A DNA stretch of 64,000 nucleotides from Pseudoneurospora amorphoporcata (taxonomy: Eukaryota; Ascomycota; Sordariomycetes; Sordariales; Sordariaceae): assembly GCA_033297205.1 (NCBI GenBank), contig MU859095.1, forward strand, positions 124,001 through 188,000. Reading direction: 5' to 3'. Numbering within the stretch: position 1 is the stretch's first letter; each line of letters begins with the position of its first letter. Shown here one piece after another: positions 37,149 through 48,163 of this stretch. The position numbers and the translations under genes were made by a program. The notes under the pieces are model-generated. The model was given only the letters and a program-made list of their open reading frames with translations. It did no database searches and was not told the origin of the DNA.

Positions 37149-38881
37149 TTAGGCCTTGACAAGAAGGTTCTGGCCAGTCATTTCCTCGGGCTGAGGGAGA
37201 CCCATAGCCGCAAGGATAGTAGGAGCAACATCACCAAGGACACCGCCCTCCTTCTTGAGGCTCCAGCCCTCGGGGGCGTTGGCCATGATGAAGGGGACCT
37301 TGTTGGTGGTGTGGGAGGTCTTGGGCTTGCCGTCAGGGAACTTCATCTCCTCAGCGTTACCGTGGTCGGCGGTAATGAAGAGGATGTAACCCTCCTTCTT
37401 GCAGCCCTCGAGAATCTTGCCAATGGCCTTGTCGGTAGCGGCGCAACCGACGATGGCAGCCTCGTAGACACCGGTGTGACCAACCATGTCGGGAGGAGCA
37501 AAGTTGTTCATGACAAAGGGGAACTCCTGCTCACCGAGACGCTTGACGACCTGGTTAGCAACGCCATCGGCGCTCATCTCGGGAGCCTTGTCGTAAGTCG
37601 CGACGCTCTTGTTGGAGGGAACGAGATCCTGGGTCTCATCACGAACTTCGAGAGGGAAGACCTTCTCAACACCACCGTTGAAGAAGAAGGTGACGTGGGC
37701 GTACTTCTCAGTCTCGGCAATGTGGACCTGCTTGACACCCTGCTTTCCGAGCCACTCGGCGAGGACGTTGCCCATGTGCTGGGGCTTGAAGGCAATCTCG
37801 AAGGGATAGTCAAGCTTGTACTGGGTCATAGTGATGAGCTTGATGTTGGGGAAAGGGAAGTCAGGCAGGGGCGAGCGGTCGACATCACCCATGAGCTGAG
37901 TGATCTGGCGGACGCGATCGGAGCGGTAGTTGAAGAAGAAGACGGTATCGTCCTCCTTGATGCGGCGCTCATCGCCGCCGACGATGATGGGCTTGAGGAA
38001 CTCGTCGTTCTCGCCCTTCTCGTAGCGCTCCTTGATCGTCTTGACGGGGTCGGTGCTCTCCTCACCCTCGCCGAGGTACAAGCCCTTGAGGGCAACCTCG
38101 ACACGCTCCCATCTCTTATCGCGATCCATGGCATAGTAACGGCCGACAACGGTGGCAAGCTCACCAATGCCAATCTCCTTGATGGTCTCAAGGAGCTCCT
38201 GCATGTAACCAGCGCCGGACTTGGGGTCGGTGTCACGGCCATCGCCGAAGAAGTGGATGTAGACCTTGGGGACGCCAGCCTCCTTGGCAGCCTTGAGGAG
38301 GGCATAGAGATGTGTCTGCTTGGCGTGCTATGGGAAGAGAGCTGTCAGCAATTGTCCAACCATCATTTGCTATCAAAGCCGAGTGATCACTTACAACACC
38401 GCCGTGGGAGATGAGACCGCAGAAGTGGAGACGGCCGTTGCCGTTCTTCACCCTCTCAAAGGTAGACTTGATGACGTCGTTCTGGCCAAGCTCTCCCTTC
38501 TTGATGGTCTGATCGATACGGACAACGTCTTGCCAGACGACACGACCGGCGCCAATGTTGAGATGGCCGACTTCGGAGTTGCCCATGAGACCCTCGGGGA
38601 GACCGACGGCGAGGGAGGAGGCATCGAGCTCAGTGAAACCGGTGGCGCTCTTGGAGAGGTCGTCCATCACAGGGGTCTCAGCGGCGGCAATGGCATCACC
38701 GTTCTTGGGGGACTCCTCGGAGGGAATACCCCAACCGTCAATCACGACTATATGAAGATCGGATGAGCATCATGATCAACCAGGCCAGTTCCAGGTAAAC
38801 GAGCATGTTACACGCAACCAGCGCGTAGTCAGAATAGCGGGCAGAGGACGTACTTAAGCAGGCCTTGTGGTCGGGAGCCAT
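37149..38881 (-). CDS. 2,3-bisphosphoglycerate-independent phosphoglycerate mutase
   Basis: Minus strand. Exons are 38881-38854 (28 nt), 38747-38395 and 38327-37149; introns 38853-38748 and 38394-38328. The product is 519 residues, a normal length for this family. Splicing of the short first exon rebuilds MAPDHKACLIVIDGWGIP, the metal-binding start of the phosphatase-like domain. The catalytic Ser lies in LMGNSEVGHLNIGAGR. Other metal and substrate motifs are FNYRSDRVRQI, NFAPPDMVGHTG, FITADHGNAEEM and TSHTTNKVPFI. The enzyme interconverts 3- and 2-phosphoglycerate in glycolysis and gluconeogenesis in the cytosol, using Mn2+ and no bisphosphoglycerate cofactor. Strong codon bias (C-ending) agrees with high expression and explains the long shadow frame on the other strand. 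Confidence 0.96.
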
Positions 38882-40011
38882 TGTCTTGTTGTTTATTGGG
38901 AATATGTAGGTGTATGTCTAGTATGTATAGGTGTCGAAGAAGGAAACTCTATCGACAGGATCTGTTGGCGTAGCAGCTGTTGTTGGAACCGGCGAACAGA
39001 GATGGCTGACGAGATAGATGGATGGGATCGAAGACGGACTGACCCTTTTTTACGACTGCGGGATGGAAAGAGGAAAACAGGATCAGATGAGAGTAAGACA
39101 GACCACCTCGTCAGGTAGGATGTTGAGAGATTTTGATGGTGGGGTTACCAACTTTCGTGATCGCAGCAATTCGGTACCTATCACTCTGCCACGCACTGCC
39201 GTGCCTTGGACTCCAGAGCCGAACATTCGGTTGACTGCCCTGTCTGGATCGGATGTGTCTCCCGATTGCCGGTGTCCGCAACTTCACCCCTCCATTAACA
39301 TTGGCAACCCCACCTGACGTCGCTGGACGGAGCTCAGCAGGTCCCCCTACCTTTTTAGCAAGCCAAGTTTCGCAGCAGGAAGGCCCGGGGACCGACTTCG
39401 CAAGGGCCCCTACCCTGCCAGCCTGCCTACCTACACTAGCAAGGGGGCCCCCGCGGTCGTCAGCATAATGAAGCATTGATCTCCCAGGCACGGTACGGCG
39501 TCACACCCAGCGATAAGCGCGGACCCCACCGCCCCGACGGGAACTTAAGTAAGGTTAGATTGCTTTTCAAAAGACTAAACCCTCCATTTTAACGACTTAT
39601 CGCCGAAAAAAAAAGTTAATTGGAAGTCCACAATACCGCCGGCGTTGTTACTGACAGAGTCGTCGCCATTACGTACACCGTGTTAGTTTGGACACTTAGC
39701 GCAACGGGCTCCAGCTTCCGCAAACCACAGCCGCAACCGCAACCGCGACAACAACGACAATAACAACGACGACGACGACCGTCGCGATCACAGCCTCCGT
39801 CACCACCACGCTCCCACTAGTCACGACAACGACACCGACACGACTGTCACCATCATCACAACCACCACCAACACCGCTACCCGTCCAACCAGCTATCACA
39901 TCGAACCACACCATAACCTTCCGAAAACATCTCGAACCAAAACATTACACCAACACCAACATAACAGCCCGATCACACCACCACCACCACCACCACCACC
40001 GCAATAACAAA
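38882..40011. promoter_or_regulatory. Divergent promoter region, phosphoglycerate mutase / med9
   Basis: 1.13 kb between divergent genes. GC-rich on the left. On the right it runs into CAA/CAC-rich leader sequence of med9 (39720-40000). TACACTAG occurs at 39432-39439. No gene or defined site recognised. Confidence 0.5.
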
Positions 40012-40539
40012 ATGGCAACCCACATCCCCCGCACCCTCTCCCCCGACGCAATCGACACCCTAACCGAACTCACCCAAATCCTCACCAAATTCCGCTCTGC
40101 CCAAGCCTCCGCCCGTCGCGAGGCCGCCGCCGCCTCCTCCTCCAACCTCAACAACCCCTCCTCTTCTGGCAATCCTACTTCCCACCCCGGTGGCATCGGC
40201 ACCCCGGCCCCCGGCGCCGTAACAGGCACCACCCCCCTTCCGATCCCTACTTCCAACTCAACAACCTCCGCGACAGCAGAAGGGTCGTTGTTTAATGCGA
40301 AGGACGTGCCGCAAGCGACGGACAACTTGAAGCACAAGTTGCAGAGAGCGCGCCAGGCGGTTTTGACGCTGCCGGATATTGGGAGGACGATTGCGCAGCA
40401 GGAAGTGGAGATTAAGGAGCTGGAGGAACGGAAGAAGAAGCAGGTGGAGATGTTGGCGAGGATAAGGGAGGAGGGGCTGCAGTTTGCCAGGCTGGAACAG
40501 AGTAGAGCCGATGAGGAGGGGGAGAGAATGGTTGAGTAG
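40012..40539 (+). CDS. med9: Mediator of RNA polymerase II transcription subunit 9
   Basis: Single exon, 175 residues. The N-terminal helix (LSPDAIDTLTELTQILTKFR) and the C-terminal coiled coil (ATDNLKHKLQRARQAVLTLP, then GRTIAQQEVEIKELEERKKK) match the Med9/Cse2 family. A Ser/Thr/Pro-rich linker of about 60 residues separates them, longer than in yeast. Med9 is a small subunit of the Mediator middle module and bridges transcription factors to RNA polymerase II in the nucleus. The start ATG follows a CAC/CAA-rich leader and is the first in frame. Confidence 0.85.
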   Translation: MATHIPRTLSPDAIDTLTELTQILTKFRSAQASARREAAAASSSNLNNPSSSGNPTSHPGGIGTPAPGAVTGTTPLPIPTSNSTTSATAEGSLFNAKDVPQATDNLKHKLQRARQAVLTLPDIGRTIAQQEVEIKELEERKKKQVEMLARIREEGLQFARLEQSRADEEGERMVE

Positions 40540-40900
40540 ACGGGGAGAGTTGGTTGATACCCTCTGTTGGAGCTGGGATTTTGGCGGTGCTATGGTCGGT
40601 TTGCCTTCTAGGCTTTGCCATATTTGACGGCTGACAAATAACGGACTTCGGCAAGAGGGTATTCATGGCCTTTGAGGGGGCCTCAATGCGAACATCGCCA
40701 TGCCCATTGTTACAAGTACTGTCCATCCCACCAACATCAACATCATGATTCTCGACATACACTACTCTACACTACAACATCTACACGATACCCCCCGAAC
40801 CCGGCCGCAGGAAGTACCGCTACCAAGTACCGAGCTTGCCCAGGTTGCCGCCCCAAGAAACCTTCCGGATAGTCTTCAGACTTGATGATCTTCTAGGCTT
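40540..40900. other. Convergent 3' region of med9 and the cofactor C gene
   Basis: 361 bp holding two 3' UTRs. Nothing else recognised. Confidence 0.5.
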
Positions 40901-42202
40901 CTACGCCTCAGCACCAATCCCGACTGTCATCAAGATATCATCCAGACCTGCACCAGGATAACCAGGTACCTTATCCTTCCAGATATCCTCTGCGATGCGT
41001 TGCTCTTCCGGTAGCACGCTCCAGTTTGGCGAATGCTCCGCCTTCAACCACTTGAAGTCATCCACCTGATCCCACATGTTGGTCTTCTCGTCTTTGTCGG
41101 CCGACTAGGTAAAGAGAAAATGGCTTGTCAACATATTTACTCCCAAACATAAAATTGGGGGAAGAGAGAAGAAAACTCACATGGAACTTGGGCGCCGGCG
41201 CAAACCTCAACCCTTTACAATCCTCAATGATCGGCCTACTGGCACAATACAGATAAAAGTCCACATTCTCGCATTCGTGGATCCGCACCTGTCTCGCCAC
41301 CACCAGCACCTTGCTGTCACGCAAACCCGTGATGTGGCATGGTCCATCCACGTGGCCCGCAATGATCAAGCTGTCCGAGATGTTCTTCAGCGCCAGGCTG
41401 GCAAACGGTGCGCCACCACCTGCTTGTGTGGGTATCGACATGTCCACGATACATCCCTTCATATTCGTGAGGGCGCCAGCCGAGGTCGCCCTGGACGCCG
41501 ACAGCGGCAGGATGATGTGCAGCTTCTCGTGATCTGAGAGCGTAATGTCCCGCGCAGTCGAGAAGCTCGGCTTACGGACTCTCGACTGTGCAGGACCTTT
41601 CGCAATCTCTTCGTTGTAGTTCTTGGAGTTGGTGGGGAAGGAGGGTAGCTTGCTCAGGTTGTCCCGGTGTTCCTCTGAGCCAGCTATGACAGAAGGGGAT
41701 GAGCTCTTATCTTGACCTCCCTGGGGAAGCATATATCGGGCATCGTTCTTCTTCTTGTCGGTCTTGTCGTTGTTGGCCACAGCAGCGCCTCCTCCGGCTC
41801 CGGATGCCGCCCCTGGGCTCTGGCGCTTCTTGAACTGGAACCTGCTCTTGGGCGCGAACTTGGCTTGGGCCTCATTGAGCTGGTCTGTCAGCTGCTTGAG
41901 CGCTTGCGAGTAGGTGCGCTGGTCGTAGGCGGGGACGTAGTCGGCGGCATCGGAGACTTCGTTGGAGAGCCGCGAGATGCCGGTCAGGATGTGCTCGATG
42001 GCATCCTGACGTTCGCCGGCGACGGCGGAGAGGTTCGTGAGGTGGCTGATTTGTTCTTGGAGGTCTTTGGGTTCCATTAGTTGGACTTCTTGGATTTAAG
42101 GGGATAGGAATCATGAGAAGACTTACTGGCTACGGTCCCTTGGAACTGACGATAGAACGTCTCCTTGGGTGTCTCCTTGTGGGCGGCTCCTAGCGCAGAC
42201 AT
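40901..42202 (-). CDS. Tubulin-folding cofactor C (TBCC-domain protein)
   Basis: Minus strand. Exons are 42202-42127, 42064-41181 and 41104-40901; introns 42126-42065 (GTAAGT, CTAAT, AAG) and 41180-41105 (GTGAGT...TAG). About 387 residues. The N-terminal third is helical (spectrin-like) with heptad spacing (LTDQLNEAQAKF). A Ser-rich linker follows. The C-terminal C-CAP/TBCC beta-helix includes SDSLIIAGHVDGPCHITGL, then the Q-x-R arginine-finger motif in ARQVRIHECENVDFYLYC and RPIIEDCKGLRFAP. Cofactor C stimulates GTP hydrolysis by beta-tubulin in the cofactor D/E complex, releasing assembled alpha/beta-tubulin dimers. The catalytic arginine is present. The end ...DILMTVGIGAEA comes from exon 3. 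Confidence 0.93.
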
Positions 42203-43424
42203 TTTAGGTATGGTGGTGTATCTGGCTGTCTTGTAAGCTGCTCTGCTCTGTGGAACACAATATCGAAAATCAACAACTGCTCTTCTCTCAGACCGCAAAA
42301 GGGTCAAAACGTGAATTGTCCTGATATTCGTTCCGCGGATGGAATTCAATGTGAACATGAGGGGCCTCGTTCAACAACTAGAAGACTCGTGAAACATATA
42401 CTCCATGCCATGCCATTTCTAATCAGTGATGCAAAGTGCCGATGTTGAACACTGAACACAAAGTGAACAGCCGACCATGAGAAGGCGTGGCAAGGCAACA
42501 AACTCGTACGATGCAAAGTGTAATGGGATATGAAGCAAAGAACGAAAGCTGTAGTACTCACATGTATTGGAGGATGTTCCCCAAAGGTCTATGTTTCGTA
42601 GCTACGTAGGTTGTATTATCGTGTCCCTTGGACTACTAAAGGCAACGAATGATATGTGCAAGTTAACACCAGTATAAAGCGACACTGTGCCTGGTTGTGC
42701 CAAAAAAAAAGAAAAGAAAAAAAAGAAGAAGAAGAAGAATAACAGAAGTGAATGAAGGTATGAAGTGAGGAGCCCGGTAGGTCCTAGGTAGAGAGAGGCT
42801 AGAGAGGCAGCCGAGATCTCTAGAGGTAGGTAGAGATATGAGGTAAGGGTGAATCCCAAAGGTGAGTTTGTTTGGTTGGAAGCGGGAATTTTTTTTTAAG
42901 AGATATGGAGAGTGTGTAAGTTGCTCACCTGATCTGTAGAAGCTGCCTGAGCTGAAATATCACGGAAGTCGAAGCTGGGTGGCTGAAAGGCGCAGAAAAA
43001 ATCAACCAAGTATCGTTGTTGTGGAAGGAGCTATCGTTGAGGTTGTGTGGTGGAGAGAGACAACGGGGATCACACAGGGGTAGCGAGCACCTGGGAAAGC
43101 TATAGTGGGGCCAGTGAATTAGGGGTCAGGTGCTGGTAGTTTACGCCTTCCTTCCGTTGCCATGTCAACAAACATCATCTTGAAGACTGTACACGTCGGT
43201 ATTTTTGGGAATGAGAAGACCTACCCAAGACGAATGTGTATGTAGTCCGAGACCTCTGTCTTGTTTGTTGTTCTCAGCATATCTCGAGCGAAAAGCAAGT
43301 TCGAAAGCGCGGACTGTGGAAAGATAATCGCTAGAACAGAAACTGCCATTAAGCATCCAACAGAACCAAATATATACAACTTAAAACTACAAAACCAACA
43401 CACGCTTTCAACTGTAGAAGATCG
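42203..43424. other. Intergenic between cofactor C and GPI1 genes
   Basis: 1.2 kb. Promoter and leader of the cofactor C gene at the left, 3' flank of the GPI1 gene at the right. It contains A/GA-rich tracts at 42699-42740 and CCTAGGTA at 42783-42790. No gene recognised. Confidence 0.5.
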
Positions 43425-45812
43425 CTATCCATAACTGCGTGCCCTCCCCCCTCCATAATTGCTCGGGAACCTGTTCCTCCCGTTCGCCAAAATGGGCACC
43501 TGCACCGGCATCGACTTCCTCTTGGACGCCGGCAACGAATTGACAGCATCCCACATCTCCATCACCCCGGCTCTCTTGGCGGGAAGCATACTGTACTGAA
43601 GGCTGTACAAGTTCTTTCTGTTGAGCGGCGGGACGAACTTGCCCGTCAGCAGACACAGGACGACGCGGGGCGAGAGGTAATGCTTCCGAATCCTGTTGCC
43701 CATTTGGAAGTATTGGTAGAACATTGACTTGAAGTCTAGAGGGATGGGCTGGATATGAAGTCAGCTTGAGCTCCTGAAGCTTTTAGAGGAGATTCCATAC
43801 CTGAAGAGAGATCACGGAAGTCGAGGGGTGTTGTCGAAGGGGATTATTATCATTACAGATGGCGCTCAAGTCTTGGGTGTCTCGAAGCTCGAACCGGATG
43901 CCGCCTAGATAACAGTTAGTTGTGATGATTCAGACCGAGAGCAGACAGAAAAGAGACATACCTGGAAGTCTTTTAGGATCTTTGACCCTCAACATCAATG
44001 CAAAAAGTGGAAAGTGGTTTAGACAAGAAAGTGCAGTATCGAAGCAAGCCTTGAACAAGATGATAGCCATGCGTGCAATCGCAAAGTTCAAGTAGAACAC
44101 CACCACGGTGGGCAGAAGGAAAAACAGGACCGTGAAAAGGATAGTCCCCACAAGAAGTTGATCGAGCCCATAGTCGCACGAGTCTATGCGATTACGAAGG
44201 ACGTTGTGTTTCTTGCCGCGGAAGAGGTGGAAAAGCGACTGGAGGATGTTCAACTGCCAGTGAAAGATCCTAGCTGAGGCGAGATAAAACGAGTAAATGT
44301 GAATGGTGAGTATCGAGAGGAGGTCCGAGAACAGGGCAAGAGGCATGCTTGCGCCCGCAAAACTCGAGAAGCCGATGATCAACACAATTCGCGGCAGCAT
44401 GGGCCGAATTGTCTCAATACAACCTTTGTCAGTGTTAGTATATTTATCCAAAAAATATAAGAGCAGATCAATAACTTACTCGCCCAGTATTCAATGACCC
44501 ATAAGAACAGGTCTCCAAGGAACGCCGCTAGCTCTGTATTTAGCTTCAAGCCTGCCGGCCAGCCCATGAGCCAGGAAATGCTGCTCTGCAATGCCTCGAC
44601 GGTATAGGTGGTGAGCAGGCGGCTGATCTCGTTGGCCACCCAGTCGGCATTGTCGATGATGTAAGAACCAAACGCCATACCGATGATAACATCATTTGCA
44701 ACAAGCCAGAGACTGTTGTAAAACCGTATGTAGTCCGGATGACTTGTGGTCACACTCGCCCAGTCATTCTTCCTTAACCGAAGCGTGACATACTGCATTG
44801 GCCAGTAGCAAAACTGTTGGAGACGAATCTCGACTTGCTGGGCCGTCGCAGATATGTCTTTCAGAGCTGCATATCTTGGTCGAAGTCGCCACTCCAGTAT
44901 GCGTAACAACATCTCGGCGACCACCCTGTGAGCCATCAAGCCAAGCACGAACAACTTCTTGATGACGGGCAGCACGTAAATAGTGATCATGTCCCAAAGC
45001 CACACCAAGATCATGTCGCGAGCTGTTGTTGCCGACTCGACCACCCTTTCCGACACGCTCAAAGCCCTCTTAGGACGGGTACCAATGCGTGAGACATTCT
45101 GCTGCAGTAGCTTTTCGAGCTCCCATGCCCAGTTGATTTGGTTGACTATTGTCGCAAGCGTTCGTTCCTTGGGCGACGGGATTCGCTTTACCACCGAATG
45201 TTGTTTGAGCTTCTCGACCAGTTTTCGCTTCGTTTCTTTGTTTAGACGCTCCCGCTTCTCGTCATCCTCCTCCCCACTGTCGGCGAAGTCTTGCCTAAAT
45301 CCATCGTGTTTGTCTCCTAGAGCTAGGGCAATGGGATTGAGTGACATGTACTGCATTCGTCCTGGCAGCGGCCGCTCGAAAAGGATAATCTGAATACTGG
45401 ATGCTCGAGCACAAGTAACAGAAGGTACCCGCTGCTTAGGCGATATCATAACCCGGATCCATGATGAGTCGACCTCGACGGTATCTGGAGTGTTGGAGAC
45501 GCCCAAGACGCTTATAGACGATTTGCCGCATTGTTCGTAGATGCGACTGACTGGGTGGGGGGCGTTACGGAGGAGGTTACCGAGCTTTAACGCGCTTTCA
45601 ACACGTCGAGGCTATCACAGAGAGTCAGCTCTTGTATCCATAACCCCGGCCAGTTGTAGAACCCGGAGGGCACAAACCTCAACCTCCTCCAGAACTGCCA
45701 CCACCAAAACATCCAAGGCCGAGTTCCTCCAGCCGACCACGACGCCCTTACAATCGGATCGCGGAAGGTCTGTAGGCCAGAACACGCGCATCAAGCCATC
45801 ATCCTCTGGCAT
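43425..45812 (-). CDS. gpi1: GPI1 / PIG-Q subunit of GPI-GlcNAc transferase
   Basis: Minus strand, five exons: 45812-45678, 45611-44480, 44423-43962, 43904-43801 and 43748-43425, all with GT/AG introns of 52-66 bp. About 718 residues. The N-terminus reads MRVFWPTDLPRSDCKGVVVG after a seven-residue leader, typical of fungal Gpi1. The membrane region carries the Gpi1 signature SLWLVANDVIIGMAFGSYI, then WLMGWPAGLKLNTELAAFLG, RPMLPRIVLIIGFSSFAGAS and SDLLSILTIHIYSFY. Gpi1 stabilises the complex that transfers GlcNAc from UDP-GlcNAc to phosphatidylinositol at the ER, the first step of GPI-anchor synthesis. The C-terminal 100 residues are basic and poorly conserved. Whether the first or second Met (MPEDDGLM) starts the protein is uncertain. 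Confidence 0.93.
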
Positions 45813-46324
45813 GACAGATAGCGCACTCGCGAGCACCCAATCAGAAAGAGCCCCTTCTCCTTAGTTGTTCCCTCGCCGAGATACCTGATCCTGGCAATCG
45901 CGGATGCTGGACCGGAAATATCAGTATGTGGGATTCGCATATCGACGGTTGGTTGAGGGCAGCAGCAAGCTGGTGGTCGTACCAGGTTCGATTCCAAAGT
46001 TGCAAGACGTTGCACAGGAATAAAGATGACGAGAAAAACAAGGCTTAACACGCCGAAGCCCTTGGCGGCCCGAGTCTAGAGACGAATTGGCATAAAGGTT
46101 AGCGATCCAAGCTGTTGCTGTTTCGGCGCAATGGTGGTTTGGCGCGCGGGGGGGGGGGGGGTGCCACGGTCTTCCCTTCCTTTCCCGTTGCATGTGACAC
46201 TTACCACCACTCCGTAATTCCAAGCAAATATGGCAAGCTCATATAGGCGAGTGACGAGGTCCCATCGGGCGGTGATATACCCAGCTACGAAGATGCCGAG
46301 TGTAAGAACAGAAAAGGGGTGCAT
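45791..46324 (-). CDS. Small two-helix membrane protein, unknown function (3' end uncertain)
   Basis: Minus strand. Exon 1 is 46324-46205 and exon 2 runs from 46075; the intron at 46204-46076 (GTAAGT...TAG) holds a G14 run. Exon 1 codes for 40 residues, MHPFSVLTLGIFVAGYITAR and a second amphipathic stretch (RLYELAIFAWNYGVV). Exon 2 continues TRAAKGFGVLSLVFLVIFIP, a clear membrane helix, then VQRLATLESN. Read without further splicing the frame ends at 45791 (134 residues), overlapping the GPI1 start by 22 bp; the last 60 residues look non-coding. A GTACGA donor after ATLESNL (near 45985) could end the conserved part earlier. I recognise the general style of short conserved fungal membrane proteins but no named family. 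Confidence 0.5.
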
Positions 46325-47093
46325 AGAGGCGCGCTGCCCCTTACTGTTCTAGCATATGCGTTCGCGGACAAAAAGTCTGGGCCGGTAGTTGTAGTCCGAT
46401 GGTCACTTTCCCTGGTGTCGGGTGGGGAGAGGAAATGCGGGCGGATACTGGGTGCGGGTATACGAAGGATTTGCGGTTGTAAAAACTCGGCGGTCCAAGA
46501 AGTTGAAGATGTCGTCGGAGTAAAAGCTGGACTGAAAGCAATGCGATGCCGAAATTTGTTGATCTGGGACGGGAACGAATGATGCGAGGTATCGTGTTGT
46601 TGGACAGCGACTCCGATCGCGTTGGAAGCTTATGGGAGCAGTTTAGGCGGTGTTACAGGGAGTGTGGAGCGTTATAGCGCCTACAAGCGAGAACCCCCGA
46701 GCGCAACAGCATCCCAGTTGGCTGCGACTGCGCTCCGTCTGTGATGAACCGATTGGATGTTGGGGGAGGATCCATCTCTCAAACCTTAATTCGGAAGGGA
46801 ACATGAACATTGAAGTGGCTGCTTCAGTTGATAAAGTCTTGAAGGCACAAGACACAAGACACTGGCAGAAAGGAAACTGGGAAGGTACAAACGAACACTA
46901 AGGGCAGCAGCTCCGGGTATACGAGCTTTGATTGAAAGAAGAAGTAAGGTTTGTAAATGAAGCCCTCGGGTTCTACGAACACCAGGGGCTGTATACTGTA
47001 TACGGCAAAGAGACAAGTGAAGAGTGCAAGGACGAGTTGCTTATTTGCGGGTTAAAGGAGTTGGTCGTCGAGTGATATTCATGCTTGGACAAA
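46325..47093. other. Intergenic; promoter of the small membrane protein gene
   Basis: 769 bp between two minus-strand genes. Short open frames only; nothing recognised. Confidence 0.5.
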
Positions 47094-47569
47094 TTCTGAT
47101 ATTGTCAGCAAGTCATCCTTGACTTTGGCCAGGTTGCAAAGTTAAACTCACATTTCTTCTTGCTCATGTATGTTGAGTCGCTGTCCTTGAGTTCTTCCCG
47201 CGCCTCGTCTAGCAGCTTGTCGATGCCGCGCTCCTTCAAAGCAACCTATAGAGAGGTAAGCTATCGATGTTGTAGGGGGCTGTATTACTTTTCGACTCAC
47301 CTGCAGGCAGGAGCTGTACTGCTTGAAGAGTTGGGAACATTCGTTATTCTGTTCGGTGCCAGTTCCTCTAAGGTATTCTGCAGGGTATAAGTAGTATGAC
47401 CACATGTTGACTTGTTGAATTGTTTCTGTACACTTACTCTCACTGTACCATTTGAGAAAGCATGTATCGTACCGCCTACAACCAGGTAAGCTGCTGTTGT
47501 CTTTTGTCTATGAAGTTCAAAGACTTACTCCTTGAGCTCGTTGCATTCTTTGGCGAGTGACTGGGACAT
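47094..47569 (-). CDS. mdm35: Mdm35/TRIAP1-type twin CX9C protein of the mitochondrial intermembrane space
   Basis: Minus strand, five small exons: 47569-47529, 47475-47438, 47377-47301, 47245-47152 and 47096-47094 region (last exon supplies only AA of the TAA stop; 47095-47094). About 83 residues, close to yeast Mdm35 (86). The protein reads MSQSLAKECNELKERYDTC, then FLKWYSEKYLRGTGTEQNN, then ECSQLFKQYSSCLQVALKE. Two CX9C pairs are present (CNELKERYDTC and CSQLFKQYSSC), the substrate for Mia40-dependent import and oxidation. Mdm35 pairs with Ups1/PRELI proteins to move phosphatidic acid between mitochondrial membranes. If the final intron is not used, the frame would extend by a few residues past SKKK. 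Confidence 0.92.
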
Positions 47570-48163
47570 CTTGAACTGGTAGGTTACTGAACTGTTGATG
47601 TTGGCAAAGGAACCACCGACTTTGATACGGTGTCCGATGACGTTGAGTATAGAGCTATATAGTTGGGCAAAATGACCGAATCAAAAAGGGTGTCGTGTGA
47701 AACCCTATGTAGGTGTGCTGTGGAAAGATGTGTACCCAAAATGTCAACGCTTCAGTTGCCAAGGTGTATCAAACAATGGAATTGCGCACCTTCGTTTTCC
47801 AAAGCTTGGATGCCGATGGGTGAACGTTGTGGTCCAGATCAGCACCTGGAAGCCCAGCTCCCGTCTTGGCAGGTCCCTCGGTCTTATCTTATCAGTAGCT
47901 CAAAGTCCTTCTACCTCAGTCCGCTCATTTCCTGGCACGGGCCGGGAGGTACCAGTACAGAGCAGCTTTGAACCCGCTGGATGGCATCCATCAGCTTTTC
48001 CCGTTCAACTTGGCGCTTTCTCCACAAGCCGCATGCCTGGGCTGTCCGCAAAAAAAGTTCCTGGGGCAGCAGAACGACAACGCATTTTGGAAAACTGAAC
48101 CGCATCGGGCTTCCACTTTCTGTGACGTCCGCCTCACAACAACTCCAGAACCAAACGGCCAAA
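47570..48163. promoter_or_regulatory. Divergent promoter, mdm35 / rrp6
   Basis: 594 bp between the start codons of the two divergent genes. Open frames run into the rrp6 frame from 47981 but lack an ATG context that fits. No specific site recognised. Confidence 0.5.

Noticed and set aside
37104..38414. 436-codon open frame on the plus strand
   Set aside because: Exact shadow of the phosphoglycerate mutase exons on the other strand. The C-ending codon bias of that gene keeps the antisense frame open; the translation is Leu/Val/Gly/Asp-rich with no family motif.
45980..46010. AGGTTCGATTCC, tRNA T-loop-like
   Set aside because: No matching acceptor, D or anticodon arms around it, and it falls in the small membrane-protein gene.
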